DNA of 31,132 nt from UBA967 sp044375555 (lineage in GTDB: Bacteria > Verrucomicrobiota > Verrucomicrobiia > Chthoniobacterales > Terrimicrobiaceae): assembly GCA_044375555.1 (NCBI GenBank), contig JBILML010000032.1:1-31132 (forward strand), given 5' to 3'. A program made the position numbers and the translations under genes. Under the pieces are notes generated by a model. It was not told where the DNA came from. It worked only from the letters and a program-made list of their open reading frames with translations, and made no database searches. Of this stretch, positions 1 through 8,243 are shown piece after piece (positions within the stretch are counted from its first letter, which is position 1; every line of letters starts with the position of its first letter).

Positions 1-1196
1 TTCGGCATGATGTCGGCCCCCTGCATCGAGATGCTCGCTTTGAAGTAGGTTTTCTCGGTCGGCGTGTAGTTGATCGCTCCCGTGTAAACCGGACGCAGAC
101 CCGCGTATTTGCCATCGGGGATGTTTTCATCGACCACATAGCCGACGCCACCGCCCGCATCGACCGAGAACTTGGGCGCGAGCTGGTAGGTCAAAGTCAG
201 CATCGCATCGTAGTAGAGGCGGCCTTCGGTCGATGCCCCGATAAAAGCCTGCGCATCCTGACCGGCGCTCAGCGAGAAGCGCAGGTTGGTTTTTGGAGTC
301 AGCAGGTAATCGGCAAAAACACTCGCGCCAAGGTTCAAGCTGTAGCTGTCCTCTTGAGCGGGCTCTCCCATGGCGGCTTGGGCGTCGGCGGTGTTGGAGT
401 AGGAAACGGAAGCCGCCGCGCCGGTGCTGAATTCCTCGGTGATGATGTAGCGCAAGGAGAGCGCCGCCGCGCCCGAGGTCTGCCAACTGTTGCTGCCGGA
501 GGTGATGTCGTAGCCGCTGCCGGAGGACGCGCTGGCACTGAGGTTCACCGAGAGCCGGCTCGTGTTGTAGCCGATATCAATCCCTCCGGTGAGGGCGAGC
601 GGATTGCGCTGAACGCCGGTTCCGGCCGCCGTGTAATCTTGATTGAAATAATACCGGTAGCCACTTCCGAACCGGGCGTTGACGGTCCAAACGCCGATCT
701 CTCGCTCGTAGGTGATGCCGATCGTGGGAGCGGCGAAAAAGCTGTTGTTGTCGGCAAAGTCATTCGAGCCGCCAGCGGAGTTTTGCGAGGAGTATTCCCA
801 GCCGTTGGAGAGACCGAGTTGAAAATCCAGCGGGCCGAAGCGCAGGCCGCGTTTCACATTTTCCGCCATGCGGTCCATGCTTTCGACCAAGCTCGGCTCG
901 GTAGGATCCTCCGTGCTGGTCGCACCCGCGGATTCCTCGTCCAAGCCTCCGCCGGGGGCGAAGTATTGGGGAGTGACGATACGGTCCTCCTGCTTGCCAG
1001 CCCAGCGCGAACGATATTCCGCGTCACGAACCGTCAAGACCGTCTGAGCCTGTAGTATCGGGGCAATGGCAAGAGCCAAGAAGCCAAACAACCAGGTTAC
1101 AGAAGTGCAGGAAGCCTTAGGAATTTTATGCGGAGACAAGTCGTCAGGAGGCCAACGAAGTCGCAGCGGATAGGGCTTGTTAAATTTGAAAAACAT
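1..1196 (-). CDS. Outer-membrane beta-barrel protein, C-terminus cut by window edge
   Basis: An open frame of 398 complete codons runs on the minus strand from an ATG at 1196 to the left edge without a stop, so the C-terminus is missing. The N-terminus has a long basic lead followed by a hydrophobic stretch (about residues 33-50) ending in an ILQAQ-like cleavage region, consistent with export. From about residue 100 the protein shows alternating aromatic/polar strands rich in Gly, Ser, Tyr and Asn (for example TVNARFGSGYRYYF and YYDAMLTLTYQL), the pattern of an outer-membrane barrel. It lies 108 bases after the response regulator in the same direction and may be its target; that is inference. 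No specific family or substrate is recognised. The ATG has no clear Shine-Dalgarno sequence, so the exact start is uncertain. Confidence 0.75.
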   Translation of the reverse strand, partial: MFFKFNKPYPLRLRWPPDDLSPHKIPKASCTSVTWLFGFLALAIAPILQAQTVLTVRDAEYRSRWAGKQEDRIVTPQYFAPGGGLDEESAGATSTEDPTEPSLVESMDRMAENVKRGLRFGPLDFQLGLSNGWEYSSQNSAGGSNDFADNNSFFAAPTIGITYEREIGVWTVNARFGSGYRYYFNQDYTAAGTGVQRNPLALTGGIDIGYNTSRLSVNLSASASSGSGYDITSGSNSWQTSGAAALSLRYIITEEFSTGAAASVSYSNTADAQAAMGEPAQEDSYSLNLGASVFADYLLTPKTNLRFSLSAGQDAQAFIGASTEGRLYYDAMLTLTYQLAPKFSVDAGGGVGYVVDENIPDGKYAGLRPVYTGAINYTPTEKTYFKASISMQGADIMP

Positions 1197-1283
1197 CTGG
1201 GGATCTGAGTGGTCAGATTTTGGTCAGGCCAATCAGAGTGCCTAATTTTTCGGGCATTTAGTCAAAAAGTCCTCTGAAAGTCT

Positions 1284-1289
1284 ATTATA
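1284..1289 (-). promoter_or_regulatory. Candidate -10 box upstream of the barrel gene
   Basis: The minus strand reads TATAAT here, a perfect -10 hexamer, about 87 bases upstream of the ATG at 1196. No convincing -35 box lies 16-18 bases further upstream; a TTGACC occurs only 4 bases away. It would let the barrel gene be transcribed apart from the kinase-regulator pair. Weak evidence from a single hexamer. Confidence 0.25.
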
Positions 1290-1304
1290 CCTTGGTCAAA
1301 CGGG

Positions 1305-1928
1305 CTAAGATTGTTGGCTGGTGATTCCCAACCTCTCCGCCACCACCACCAACTGAGCGAGGGATTCCGCGCGCATCTTGGTCATCACCCGGCTGCGGTG
1401 GACTTTGATGGTCTGCTCGACCAGGCCCAGCAAGGCCGCGATTTGTTTATTTGGAAGGCCTTGAGTGACGAATTTCAGCACTTCGCGCTCTCGATCCGTG
1501 AGGGTCTCGAAACGGCCCCGGAGCAAGTCGACCTCTTTTTTATTGAGTTCCAAATCGGCGGATTTTTTCAACCCCATGCGGATGGAGGAGATGAGGTCCT
1601 TGTCTTTGACTGGCTTGGTTAAAAAATCCACGGCACCCGCTTTCATGGCGCGGACGCTCATGGGAATGTCCCCGCGAGCGGTCAGAAAGACGATGGCCAA
1701 GGTTGATCCCTCGGCCACGAGTTCGCGCTGGAGATCCAAGCCAGTCATGCCGGGCATCGATTCATCCAAAACAATACACCCCGGACTGGGTGGGCGGGCG
1801 GCGGCGAGGAATTCCGCGGCGCTGGTATGGCAAGCGACTTGGAAGCCCTCGGCTTTCAAGAGCCGTCGCAGCGCTTTGAGTAGGTCGGTTTCGTCATCGA
1901 TAAGAATGACAGATTGGGATTCGTTCAT
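1305..1928 (-). CDS. FixJ/NarL-type response regulator (REC + LuxR HTH)
   Basis: A 207-residue response regulator. The receiver domain (about 6-120) has the acidic pair D11/D12, phosphoacceptor D55 in IVLDESMPGMTG, T83 and K105 in FLTKP. The C-terminal LuxR/GerE helix-turn-helix (about 140-200) carries LTDREREVLKFVTQG and NKQIAALLGLVEQTIKVHR. The REC-HTH order and the TARGDIPMSVRAMKAGAVDFL segment place it with FixJ/TodT-type regulators. Its ATG overlaps the kinase stop codon as ATGA, so the two are translationally coupled and almost certainly cognate. The residue pair after D55 is E-S rather than the more usual x-R before M-P. The signal and regulon are unknown; the barrel gene downstream is a possible target. 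Confidence 0.92.
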   Translation of the reverse strand: MNESQSVILIDDETDLLKALRRLLKAEGFQVACHTSAAEFLAAARPPSPGCIVLDESMPGMTGLDLQRELVAEGSTLAIVFLTARGDIPMSVRAMKAGAVDFLTKPVKDKDLISSIRMGLKKSADLELNKKEVDLLRGRFETLTDREREVLKFVTQGLPNKQIAALLGLVEQTIKVHRSRVMTKMRAESLAQLVVVAERLGITSQQS

Positions 1929-3736
1929 GTGGTTTCAGGGCGGAGAGGTAAGTGGAAGTGAAAACTGGCGCCACGGCCCTTGTTGACTTCTGCCCAAAGC
2001 CGACCGCCGTGCGCCTGAATGATGGTCTGGCTGATTTTGAGACCCAAGCCCAAGCCTGTGGGCTTCGTCGTGTGGAAGGCCTCAAAAATCCAATCTCCCG
2101 ACTCTGGTAGGCCGCAACCATTGTCTCGGACTGAAAAACGAACCCCGGAGCCCTCGGCCGCGCAGGAAAGAATGAGGGATTTCCCACGCGTCCCATTCCC
2201 ATGCATGGCCTCGAGGGCGTTTTTCATCAGATTGATGAGCACCTGCTCCACAGGAATCCGGTCGGCCAAGAAATTAGGAAGCCTTTTCGGGATTTTTTTA
2301 GAAACCAGGGCGCCGGAGTTATCGAGATCTGTTTTGAGGAGTCGGAGCACATTGTTCAGCAGGCTCGAGGGGGCGACTGGTTTCAGCACCGGTTGGCCAC
2401 GCTGGAGGATGGAACGAAGGCGCCGGATGACATCGGCCGCACGGATGTCGGCGGCCACAATGTCCTTCAGGATGTCCCGAAGCTCGTTCTGGTTCGGAAC
2501 TGGTAATTCCAGTTGACGCTGGGCGGCTTCGGCGTTGCTGAGAATGATCGCCAGAGGCTGGTTGATCTCATGGGCCAGCGAGCTGGAGAGTTCGCTCATC
2601 GAGGCGATTTGCGAGACCCGGGCGAGTTTTTCTTTTTGAAGAGCAAGCTCGAGGCCCAGGGCATGCTCGGCGCTGACATCGATGCCAATCCCGATCAGGT
2701 GGGGCTTGTCGCCGATTTCGATTTGAACCGTGCTGAAGAAATGCCTCGAGGCGGAGCCATCAGAATGAACAAGATCGAGTTCGAAATTGGCGGATCCTTC
2801 GGAGAAGGTTTTTTCGAGCGATTCGCTCAGGGCTGGGTGGTCCTCCTTGCGAAAGAAGTCGTGAATTTTTGTTTCGATGACTTCGGAGGGGTTCGCCGGG
2901 CGCTTGTTCCAGCGACGAATGACGCCGTCTTGGGATTGAAGAAAAAGAAGACCGGGAGCGCCTTGGAAAACCGCATCGGTGAGCTTTCGTTCGCGGCGGA
3001 GGTCCACCTCGCGCTGCTGAAGATTTTCCGCCAATCGGGTGGAGCGAAGCATGTCCTCGCTCAACTCGAAGGCCATCACGCCCACGATTCCGAGGAAGAA
3101 CAAGCTGGCCATAATCGGAGCCTCCACGACACCCCAGAGGACGAGCATGGTTTGAAGAGAAAGAGCCAATACGAAGAAAACGCTACTCGACCCAACGCGC
3201 AGAGCGCGATTGTAGGCGCCGGCGCTGTAAGCCCGCCAAGTCGTGTCTACCAAATACGCGGCAAGAACCAGCAGGCTCACTTGGCCGACGAGCATTAGGG
3301 GGTTTGGAATGCCTTCCACGACCGTAACCGATTGGCCAAAAAACATGATGCGGTTGAGGCCGTCGATCGAGGAATAGTAGGCGTTCGGGCTGACTAAGAG
3401 ATTGAGCAGGAGGGCCAGCGTGCGGAGGCCGATGACGGTGAGTTCGAGCCATGGTCTTCCCGACCCAAGGTAGAAATGCATGAAGCCGACCAGGGCCAGC
3501 GTCACGGCCCAACGGGATAGGTTATACCATTGAAGAATCGCCCCGAGTTGATCGACATCGGTGACTCTCATCATCGCCAATTCGCAACCCGCCATCCCGG
3601 CCGTGCAGGAGGCCATGAGGCAGAACATCAGGCTGGCCCAGGCTTTGCGATTTCGGATCCAGACAAACAAGTGGATCGCTGCCAACATTAGCGAGGCGGA
3701 GGTCGCCCCTGTCCAGACCACGATGACCCAATTCAT
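1925..3736 (-). CDS. 7TM-PAS hybrid-less sensor histidine kinase
   Basis: A 603-residue membrane sensor kinase. The first about 225 residues form roughly seven hydrophobic helices with little periplasmic material. A PAS-like domain follows (about 248-363), then HisKA with H389 in SSLAHEINQPLA and a HATPase_c domain with the N box (N506 in NLMKNALEA), G1 (DNGCGLP, about 538-544) and G2 (GLGLGL, about 561-566). The H-box wording is that of FixL/TodS/DctB-type kinases. The ATG at 3736 is preferred over an upstream in-frame TTG at 3757 because GAAGGAGG sits 7 bases before it. It overlaps the response regulator by 4 bases. The stimulus is unknown; a 7TM front end suggests sensing of a membrane-soluble or membrane-state signal (inference). 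Confidence 0.92.
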   Translation of the reverse strand: MNWVIVVWTGATSASLMLAAIHLFVWIRNRKAWASLMFCLMASCTAGMAGCELAMMRVTDVDQLGAILQWYNLSRWAVTLALVGFMHFYLGSGRPWLELTVIGLRTLALLLNLLVSPNAYYSSIDGLNRIMFFGQSVTVVEGIPNPLMLVGQVSLLVLAAYLVDTTWRAYSAGAYNRALRVGSSSVFFVLALSLQTMLVLWGVVEAPIMASLFFLGIVGVMAFELSEDMLRSTRLAENLQQREVDLRRERKLTDAVFQGAPGLLFLQSQDGVIRRWNKRPANPSEVIETKIHDFFRKEDHPALSESLEKTFSEGSANFELDLVHSDGSASRHFFSTVQIEIGDKPHLIGIGIDVSAEHALGLELALQKEKLARVSQIASMSELSSSLAHEINQPLAIILSNAEAAQRQLELPVPNQNELRDILKDIVAADIRAADVIRRLRSILQRGQPVLKPVAPSSLLNNVLRLLKTDLDNSGALVSKKIPKRLPNFLADRIPVEQVLINLMKNALEAMHGNGTRGKSLILSCAAEGSGVRFSVRDNGCGLPESGDWIFEAFHTTKPTGLGLGLKISQTIIQAHGGRLWAEVNKGRGASFHFHLPLRPETT

Positions 3737-3743
3737 GCGCACG

Positions 3744-3751
3744 CCTCCTTC
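3744..3751 (-). promoter_or_regulatory. Strong Shine-Dalgarno deciding the kinase start
   Basis: The minus strand reads GAAGGAGG, ending 7 bases before the ATG at 3736. This strong, well-spaced ribosome binding site supports the internal ATG over the TTG start 21 bases upstream, which would lie on the far side of the site. Confidence 0.75.
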
Positions 3752-3821
3752 AAGCAAATGCTCCTGGGAAACTCGTAGGCTCTGGGCATCACGGAGTCAT
3801 ATCTCCCGGATGGGAATCCGA

Positions 3822-4793
3822 TCAAGCTCCGGCATGTCCATGGCTTGCTAAAAGTTCGTCGAACCGGACCAAAAAATTCGCATACGCAGGATAGCGCTCG
3901 TGGTTTTCCCGGGGCTTGTAGCGCCAGTGTTTGTAAGGCCAGAGCCAACATTCGGGGTGGGCATGAATGCCAGGTTCCAGCGCGTCCCAACATTTTTGGG
4001 CCAGTTCCGCGGGGTCGGCTTCGGGCGGGCATTCGATCGGTGCGTGTTGAATCATGCGATAGCGACCGTCAGGCAAGGGGTGGCACTCGAAGGGAGCGAT
4101 GACCGCGCCTGTGCGCTGGGCGAGGGCGACATGGGCAGGAGTCACGCTGGCCATCAGGGCGCCAAAAGTGGTGATCGGAACGGCGCCTTGGCGTGGGTCG
4201 ATATTCAAGTCGATCAGCATTCCAAATTTTCCGCCGGACTTGAGGTGCTTGAGCATTTTCAGCATGGCGCGCTCCTGAGGGATGACGGTGCTCCCGGTGC
4301 TGGCGCGGAGTTGATTGAAAATCGGGCCGAGAAATTTGTTTTTGAAATTTTGGGCAATCACCGGGCCTCGGGTGATTGAGTAGGCGCCGATCAGCGAAAT
4401 CCACTCGAAATTAGAAAAATGCATGCAGCAGTTGATGACGGATTTCGTTGAGTCCCCTCCGCAGGGATCCCGGTCCCAGCCTTCGAAGACGATGTGCTCG
4501 TGCACGAATTCCTCGGTGAGATTCGGAGCCCAAAAAAGCTCGAGCATCGTGCGGGCGAAAGTGCGGTAGGACCCACGGGCGATCCAGCGCTTGCGGGCGG
4601 GGGAGAATTTGCCGGGGAAGGCAGACTCGAGGTTTTGGTGAGCGGTGTGGCGTCCGCGTGGGTCACACCAGTAGACGATCGATCCGATGAAATCGGCGAG
4701 TGGTCGGAGGCTGCGAAAGCTGAGTTGGCGGACGAGCCACGCGGCGGCGGTGAGGCCGGCGTATTCGAGCCAGTCGCGGAGGGGGTGGTTCAC
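3822..4793 (-). CDS. LpxL/HtrB-family lipid A (lysophospholipid) acyltransferase
   Basis: A 323-residue member of the LpxL/LpxM/HtrB family, which moves an acyl chain from acyl-ACP to lipid A at the inner face of the cytoplasmic membrane. A hydrophobic N-terminal segment is followed by a CDPRGRHTAHQNLESAFP region typical of the family and the catalytic HX4E motif (H125-E130 in HFSNFE). The C-terminal WLWPYKHWRYKPR segment matches the family's WxxxRW-type ending. It begins with GTG at 4793, overlapping the metG stop as GTGA, so it is translated by coupling as the last gene of the ppiD-TPR-metG run. With hldA and gmhB elsewhere in the window it supports an LPS-bearing outer membrane. The acyl chain and exact acceptor cannot be told; other lysophospholipid acyltransferase roles are possible. 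Confidence 0.88.
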   Translation of the reverse strand: MNHPLRDWLEYAGLTAAAWLVRQLSFRSLRPLADFIGSIVYWCDPRGRHTAHQNLESAFPGKFSPARKRWIARGSYRTFARTMLELFWAPNLTEEFVHEHIVFEGWDRDPCGGDSTKSVINCCMHFSNFEWISLIGAYSITRGPVIAQNFKNKFLGPIFNQLRASTGSTVIPQERAMLKMLKHLKSGGKFGMLIDLNIDPRQGAVPITTFGALMASVTPAHVALAQRTGAVIAPFECHPLPDGRYRMIQHAPIECPPEADPAELAQKCWDALEPGIHAHPECWLWPYKHWRYKPRENHERYPAYANFLVRFDELLASHGHAGA

Positions 4794-6337
4794 GCTGGAA
4801 CTTCGATTCGTGGAAACAATGGAACCGGCTCGCCGAGTTGGTGGGCATCGGGCAGCAGGCCCCAGGCGGTGTTGGCGAGGGTGGGTTCGCCGGACCAATT
4901 GAGCTGGGCGCGCATGGCGTTCGATTCCTCGGGCAGGATCGGCAAAAGCAGGATCGAAACGATGCGGAGCGACTCGCTCAGGGAGTAGAGAACTTCGTCG
5001 AGCTTGTCGGCTTGGGCGGGGTCCTTGGCGAGTTTCCACGGAGCGGTTTCTTCGACATACGCGTTGCAGCGAATGACGATTTCCATGAGCGCTTCGATGG
5101 CCGTCTGGACATGGAAGGCTTCCATTGCCGCGTCCCAGGCTTTGGTTTTTTCCAGAACGAATTCGGCGAGCGGGGAGTCGGATTTTTTCAACACACCCGA
5201 GCGGTAGCGTTTCGCCATGTTGAGGGTTCGATTCAGCAAGTTGCCGAGGCTGTTGGCGAGCTCGGTGTTGTAGCGCTGTTCCAGCCGTTCGTTCGAAAAA
5301 TCCGCGTCGCGGCCAGTCGCGATGTCGCTCAGGAGATAGTAGCGCGTAGCGGCTCGGCCGTAGCGGTCCACGAGTTCCGAGGGATCGACAATGTTGCCGA
5401 GGCTCTTGCTCATTTTCGCGCCGGCGATGTTCCACCAGCCGTGAACGAGGAGTGTGGGCATTTCCTCGTCGGTGAAGCCGAGGGCATGGAGCATGATCAG
5501 CCAGTAAATGCCATGTGGCGGCGCGAGGATGTCTTTGCCGATGACATGCACGGCGGGCCAGCGGGATTTGAAGAGCGAGAGGTCCGCGCCGGGAGCGGCA
5601 TCGTAGCCGGCGAAGCTGATGTAGTTCGAGAGGGCGTCGAACCAAACATAGGTCACAAAGTCGCGGTCGAAAGGCAGCTCGATGCCCCAAGTCAGGCGAG
5701 ATTTTGGACGGGAAATGCAAAGGTCTCCGGCGAGTTTTTCGACGGCGTTGCGGAGTTCGGCGACGCGAAAGTCCGGGACGACGAGGGGATTTCCGGCGGC
5801 GGAGCGTTTGTCGATCAGGTCGAGCAGCCATTGGCGGTGCTCGGCGAGTTTGAAGTAATAATTTTCCTCTTCGATCAAGACGACCTCACCCCACTCCGGG
5901 CCGAATTCGCCATCGGGTCCGCGTTCTTTTTCGGTGAGGAATTGCTCCTGGCGCACGCTGTAGTGGCCGCTCTGGGTGGCTTTGTAGAATTTCCCTTCGT
6001 CCCAAAGGCGTTGGAGCATGCCTTGGACGCAGTGCTTGTGCAGATCCTCGACCGTGGCGGCCCAAGCGTCGTAGCGGATGTCGAGTTTCTTCCAAAGCGC
6101 GAGGAAAAGCTCGGTGATCCCGGCCACAAACTCGGCGGGTTCGATGCCTTGCTTGGTGGCGGATTGCTGGACCTTCTGGCCGTGCTGGTCCACTCCGGTC
6201 ATGAAAAAAACCGGCTCGCCGCGGAGTCGGCGATGGTGGGCGATGGCATCGGTCAGGACTTTCTCGTAGGCGTGGCCGATGTGCGGCGCGCCGTTCGTGT
6301 AGTCGATGGCCGTGGTGATGAAGAAGGTTTTGCTCAT
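4790..6337 (-). CDS. metG: Methionyl-tRNA synthetase
   Basis: A 515-residue class I aminoacyl-tRNA synthetase that charges tRNA-Met in the cytoplasm. It shows the HIGH motif at 19-22 (PHIGHAYE), the substrate-pocket region FMTGVDQHGQKV, and KMSKS at 308-312. The anticodon-binding helical domain fills the C-terminus. It is a short form: it lacks the C-terminal EMAP/Trbp111-like tRNA-binding domain of the roughly 677-residue E. coli enzyme, and the connective region (around GHYSVRQEQFLTEKE) has no CxxC zinc knuckle. An upstream in-frame start would add 12 residues, but MSKTFFITTAI is the conserved beginning. The ATG overlaps the stop of the upstream TPR gene (ATGA), and the acyltransferase follows with another 4-base overlap. 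Confidence 0.97.
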   Translation of the reverse strand: MSKTFFITTAIDYTNGAPHIGHAYEKVLTDAIAHHRRLRGEPVFFMTGVDQHGQKVQQSATKQGIEPAEFVAGITELFLALWKKLDIRYDAWAATVEDLHKHCVQGMLQRLWDEGKFYKATQSGHYSVRQEQFLTEKERGPDGEFGPEWGEVVLIEEENYYFKLAEHRQWLLDLIDKRSAAGNPLVVPDFRVAELRNAVEKLAGDLCISRPKSRLTWGIELPFDRDFVTYVWFDALSNYISFAGYDAAPGADLSLFKSRWPAVHVIGKDILAPPHGIYWLIMLHALGFTDEEMPTLLVHGWWNIAGAKMSKSLGNIVDPSELVDRYGRAATRYYLLSDIATGRDADFSNERLEQRYNTELANSLGNLLNRTLNMAKRYRSGVLKKSDSPLAEFVLEKTKAWDAAMEAFHVQTAIEALMEIVIRCNAYVEETAPWKLAKDPAQADKLDEVLYSLSESLRIVSILLLPILPEESNAMRAQLNWSGEPTLANTAWGLLPDAHQLGEPVPLFPRIEVPA

Positions 6338-6681
6338 GATGGGTCTGGTTCGACTTTGAGTTTTCCACCCCAAGAAAGGATGCGGGCTTTGGCCCCGGCG
6401 GCTTCGGCTTCCTTGATTTGGTGGTTGCGGACATAGAACAGCGAAAGGCTGGTCCAGGCGATTTGGTTCTGCGGATCGAGTTGCGTGGAGTGAAGGCCGG
6501 CCTCGATGGCTTCGGAGTATTGGCCGTTTTTCATGAGCGCCATGCCGAGGGCGTGCCAGCCATCGAAAAAATCCGGATCGATCTCGACGCAGCGGCGGTA
6601 TTTTTCGATCGCCGCTCCGAGTTCGCCCACCGCGATGTCTCCGGTGGCGTCGTCGAAGAGCGTGTCCTTTTCAGAATCCAT
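6334..6681 (-). CDS. Small tetratricopeptide-repeat protein
   Basis: A 115-residue soluble protein with about two to three TPR helical hairpins, seen in IEKYRRCVEIDPDFFDGWHA and SEAIEAGLHSTQLDPQNQ with the characteristic Gly/Ala, Tyr and Pro spacing. There is no signal peptide or enzymatic motif, so it probably serves as a protein-binding adaptor. It begins at an ATG that shares one base with the ppiD-like stop (TGATG) and ends overlapping the metG ATG by 4 bases. This implies coordinated translation with the foldase and MetRS. The partner is unknown. Confidence 0.85.
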   Translation of the reverse strand: MDSEKDTLFDDATGDIAVGELGAAIEKYRRCVEIDPDFFDGWHALGMALMKNGQYSEAIEAGLHSTQLDPQNQIAWTSLSLFYVRNHQIKEAEAAGAKARILSWGGKLKVEPDPS

Positions 6682-8195
6682 CAACCCTGCTCGGCTCCGG
6701 GCATCGTGATGCGGGCCGCCTCGCGGCAGACGCGCAGCCACTCGGCGAACAGGAGGTCGCGCTTGCCTTGGAGCATCGTTTCGCGCAGTTCCGTGCGGCG
6801 TTCCGTGTAGAGTTTTTCGTCCACCGGACCACGGCTTTGGAGCTGGATGGCAAAGCCTCCCCAAGGGGCTTGCTCGAGCTTGGAAATTTCCCCGTCTTTC
6901 AAAAGCAGCGTGGGGGCGGCGAGGTTTTGGTCCAAACGCAAGGTGGATTCAGCAGCCGGGATGACGGCTTGGAGTTCGGCGGTTTCGAGCTTTTGGGCTT
7001 CGGCTGCCTCCTTGAGGGATTTTCCGGAAGCGACGGCGGCGGCGAGCGCGTTGTAGGCGGAATTGGCTGATGCGGCGAAAAGCTGGGAGGCTTTTTGTGA
7101 GCGAATCACAGTTTCGATTTGAGCCCGGGATTCCTCGAGGGTGAGGGGACGGACCGGGGCGGCTTCTACGAGTTCCACGATGTAAAAAGCATCACCTGCC
7201 TGAAGGATGTCGGAAATCTGGCCGGGCTTCGCGAGCAGGAAAGCGGCGGGAGCGATGGTGCGAATGGCTTCTTTGGAAACAGGTTGTTCGGTTCCATTGC
7301 TGTTGATTCCGCTGCGATCGAAGGCCGCCAATTTTTTAATTTCCACACCGGCTTCTTTGGCGGCTGCCTCGAAGGAGCCTGCGATTTCGGCGCTTTTTGC
7401 GGCCACGGCGCTCGCGGTATTGGCGAGTTTTTGGAGGGCTTCGATCTTGGCTTTGCCCTCGAGTTTCGGCTCCGCAGGCAGCTCGAATGCGGCACAACGG
7501 ACCGTGCGGTTTTCCTCGGTGAGGAGGGATTTTTGGTTGGCTTGATGGAAGGCGGCAATTTCCTCCTCGGTCACCGTGACCTGCGCGGCGGTGGCATCAT
7601 TTTTAAATTTCACATAGGTCGCGGTGATGGGTTGGAAAATGCGCGAGACGGATTCCAACTCGGAATCCCCGACGGCGGCTGGTGCCTCGACAATGTCCGA
7701 GATCAAATCCAGTCGGATCGAGTCGCGAATGACCTCCTCGAGCTGTCGCTCGGTGAATCCACGTGGCGCCAATTGCTCGCTCACGAAGGTAGTGTATTTC
7801 GTGGGGTCGAACTGCCCTTGAGTTTGAAAAACGGGGATCGATTTGATGCGGTCCGCGATTTGGTCGTCGGTGGGCTCGACGCCGAGTTCCTGCGACTGGT
7901 GCTGGAGAACGAGGAGATTCCAGACGAACTGCGTGATCGCCATGCCTTGATCTGGCGCGGTGCCGCCGAGTTTTTCGAGGAGGTCGAATTGACCGAGGGC
8001 GCTGGTGAGGTGGTAGTTTTTAACCTGACGCTCGATCGCCGCAGGGTTCAGGGCCTTGCCGTAGATGCTTGGATCGCGGACGGATGCCAGTTCGTCGAGT
8101 TGTGTGGTGTTGTAGAGAAAAACAAACGCAACGATCGTGATGAAGGCGACCAGAAGCATGAGGACGCGCTGGTTTTTCCGGAAAATTTGAATCAT
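6681..8195 (-). CDS. PpiD/SurA-like membrane-anchored peptidyl-prolyl isomerase
   Basis: A 504-residue protein with a short cytoplasmic N-terminus, one transmembrane anchor (about residues 11-29, LMLLVAFITIVAFVFLY) and a long periplasmic part. Residues about 40-200 resemble the SurA_N/PpiD chaperone domain (NPAAIERQVKNY and FVWNLLVLQHQSQELGV). The middle to C-terminal part contains a degenerate parvulin-like region with paired segments ending in AFYIVELVEAAPVRPLTLEE, as in PpiD. Members assist folding of proteins leaving the Sec translocon or heading for the outer membrane. It is the first gene of a run with a TPR protein, metG and an acyltransferase. Whether the isomerase site is active cannot be judged; many PpiD homologues act only as chaperones. 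Confidence 0.82.
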   Translation of the reverse strand: MIQIFRKNQRVLMLLVAFITIVAFVFLYNTTQLDELASVRDPSIYGKALNPAAIERQVKNYHLTSALGQFDLLEKLGGTAPDQGMAITQFVWNLLVLQHQSQELGVEPTDDQIADRIKSIPVFQTQGQFDPTKYTTFVSEQLAPRGFTERQLEEVIRDSIRLDLISDIVEAPAAVGDSELESVSRIFQPITATYVKFKNDATAAQVTVTEEEIAAFHQANQKSLLTEENRTVRCAAFELPAEPKLEGKAKIEALQKLANTASAVAAKSAEIAGSFEAAAKEAGVEIKKLAAFDRSGINSNGTEQPVSKEAIRTIAPAAFLLAKPGQISDILQAGDAFYIVELVEAAPVRPLTLEESRAQIETVIRSQKASQLFAASANSAYNALAAAVASGKSLKEAAEAQKLETAELQAVIPAAESTLRLDQNLAAPTLLLKDGEISKLEQAPWGGFAIQLQSRGPVDEKLYTERRTELRETMLQGKRDLLFAEWLRVCREAARITMPGAEQG

Positions 8196-8243
8196 AAAAA
8201 ATCAGTTAAAAATGCAACCGTGAAGAACTATGGACTCCCGCCG

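Noticed and set aside
4838..6436. 532-codon plus-strand frame opposite metG, and similar long frames opposite the ligase (11009-12682) and the barrel gene (354-1055)
   Set aside because: All lie antisense to well-supported genes, show no recognisable motif, and have the low-complexity composition expected from codon-bias shadows.
7119..8243. Upstream extension of the thiD frame
   Set aside because: The extension lies antisense to the ppiD-like gene and has no ThiD homology; the conserved part starts right after the ATG at 8244.
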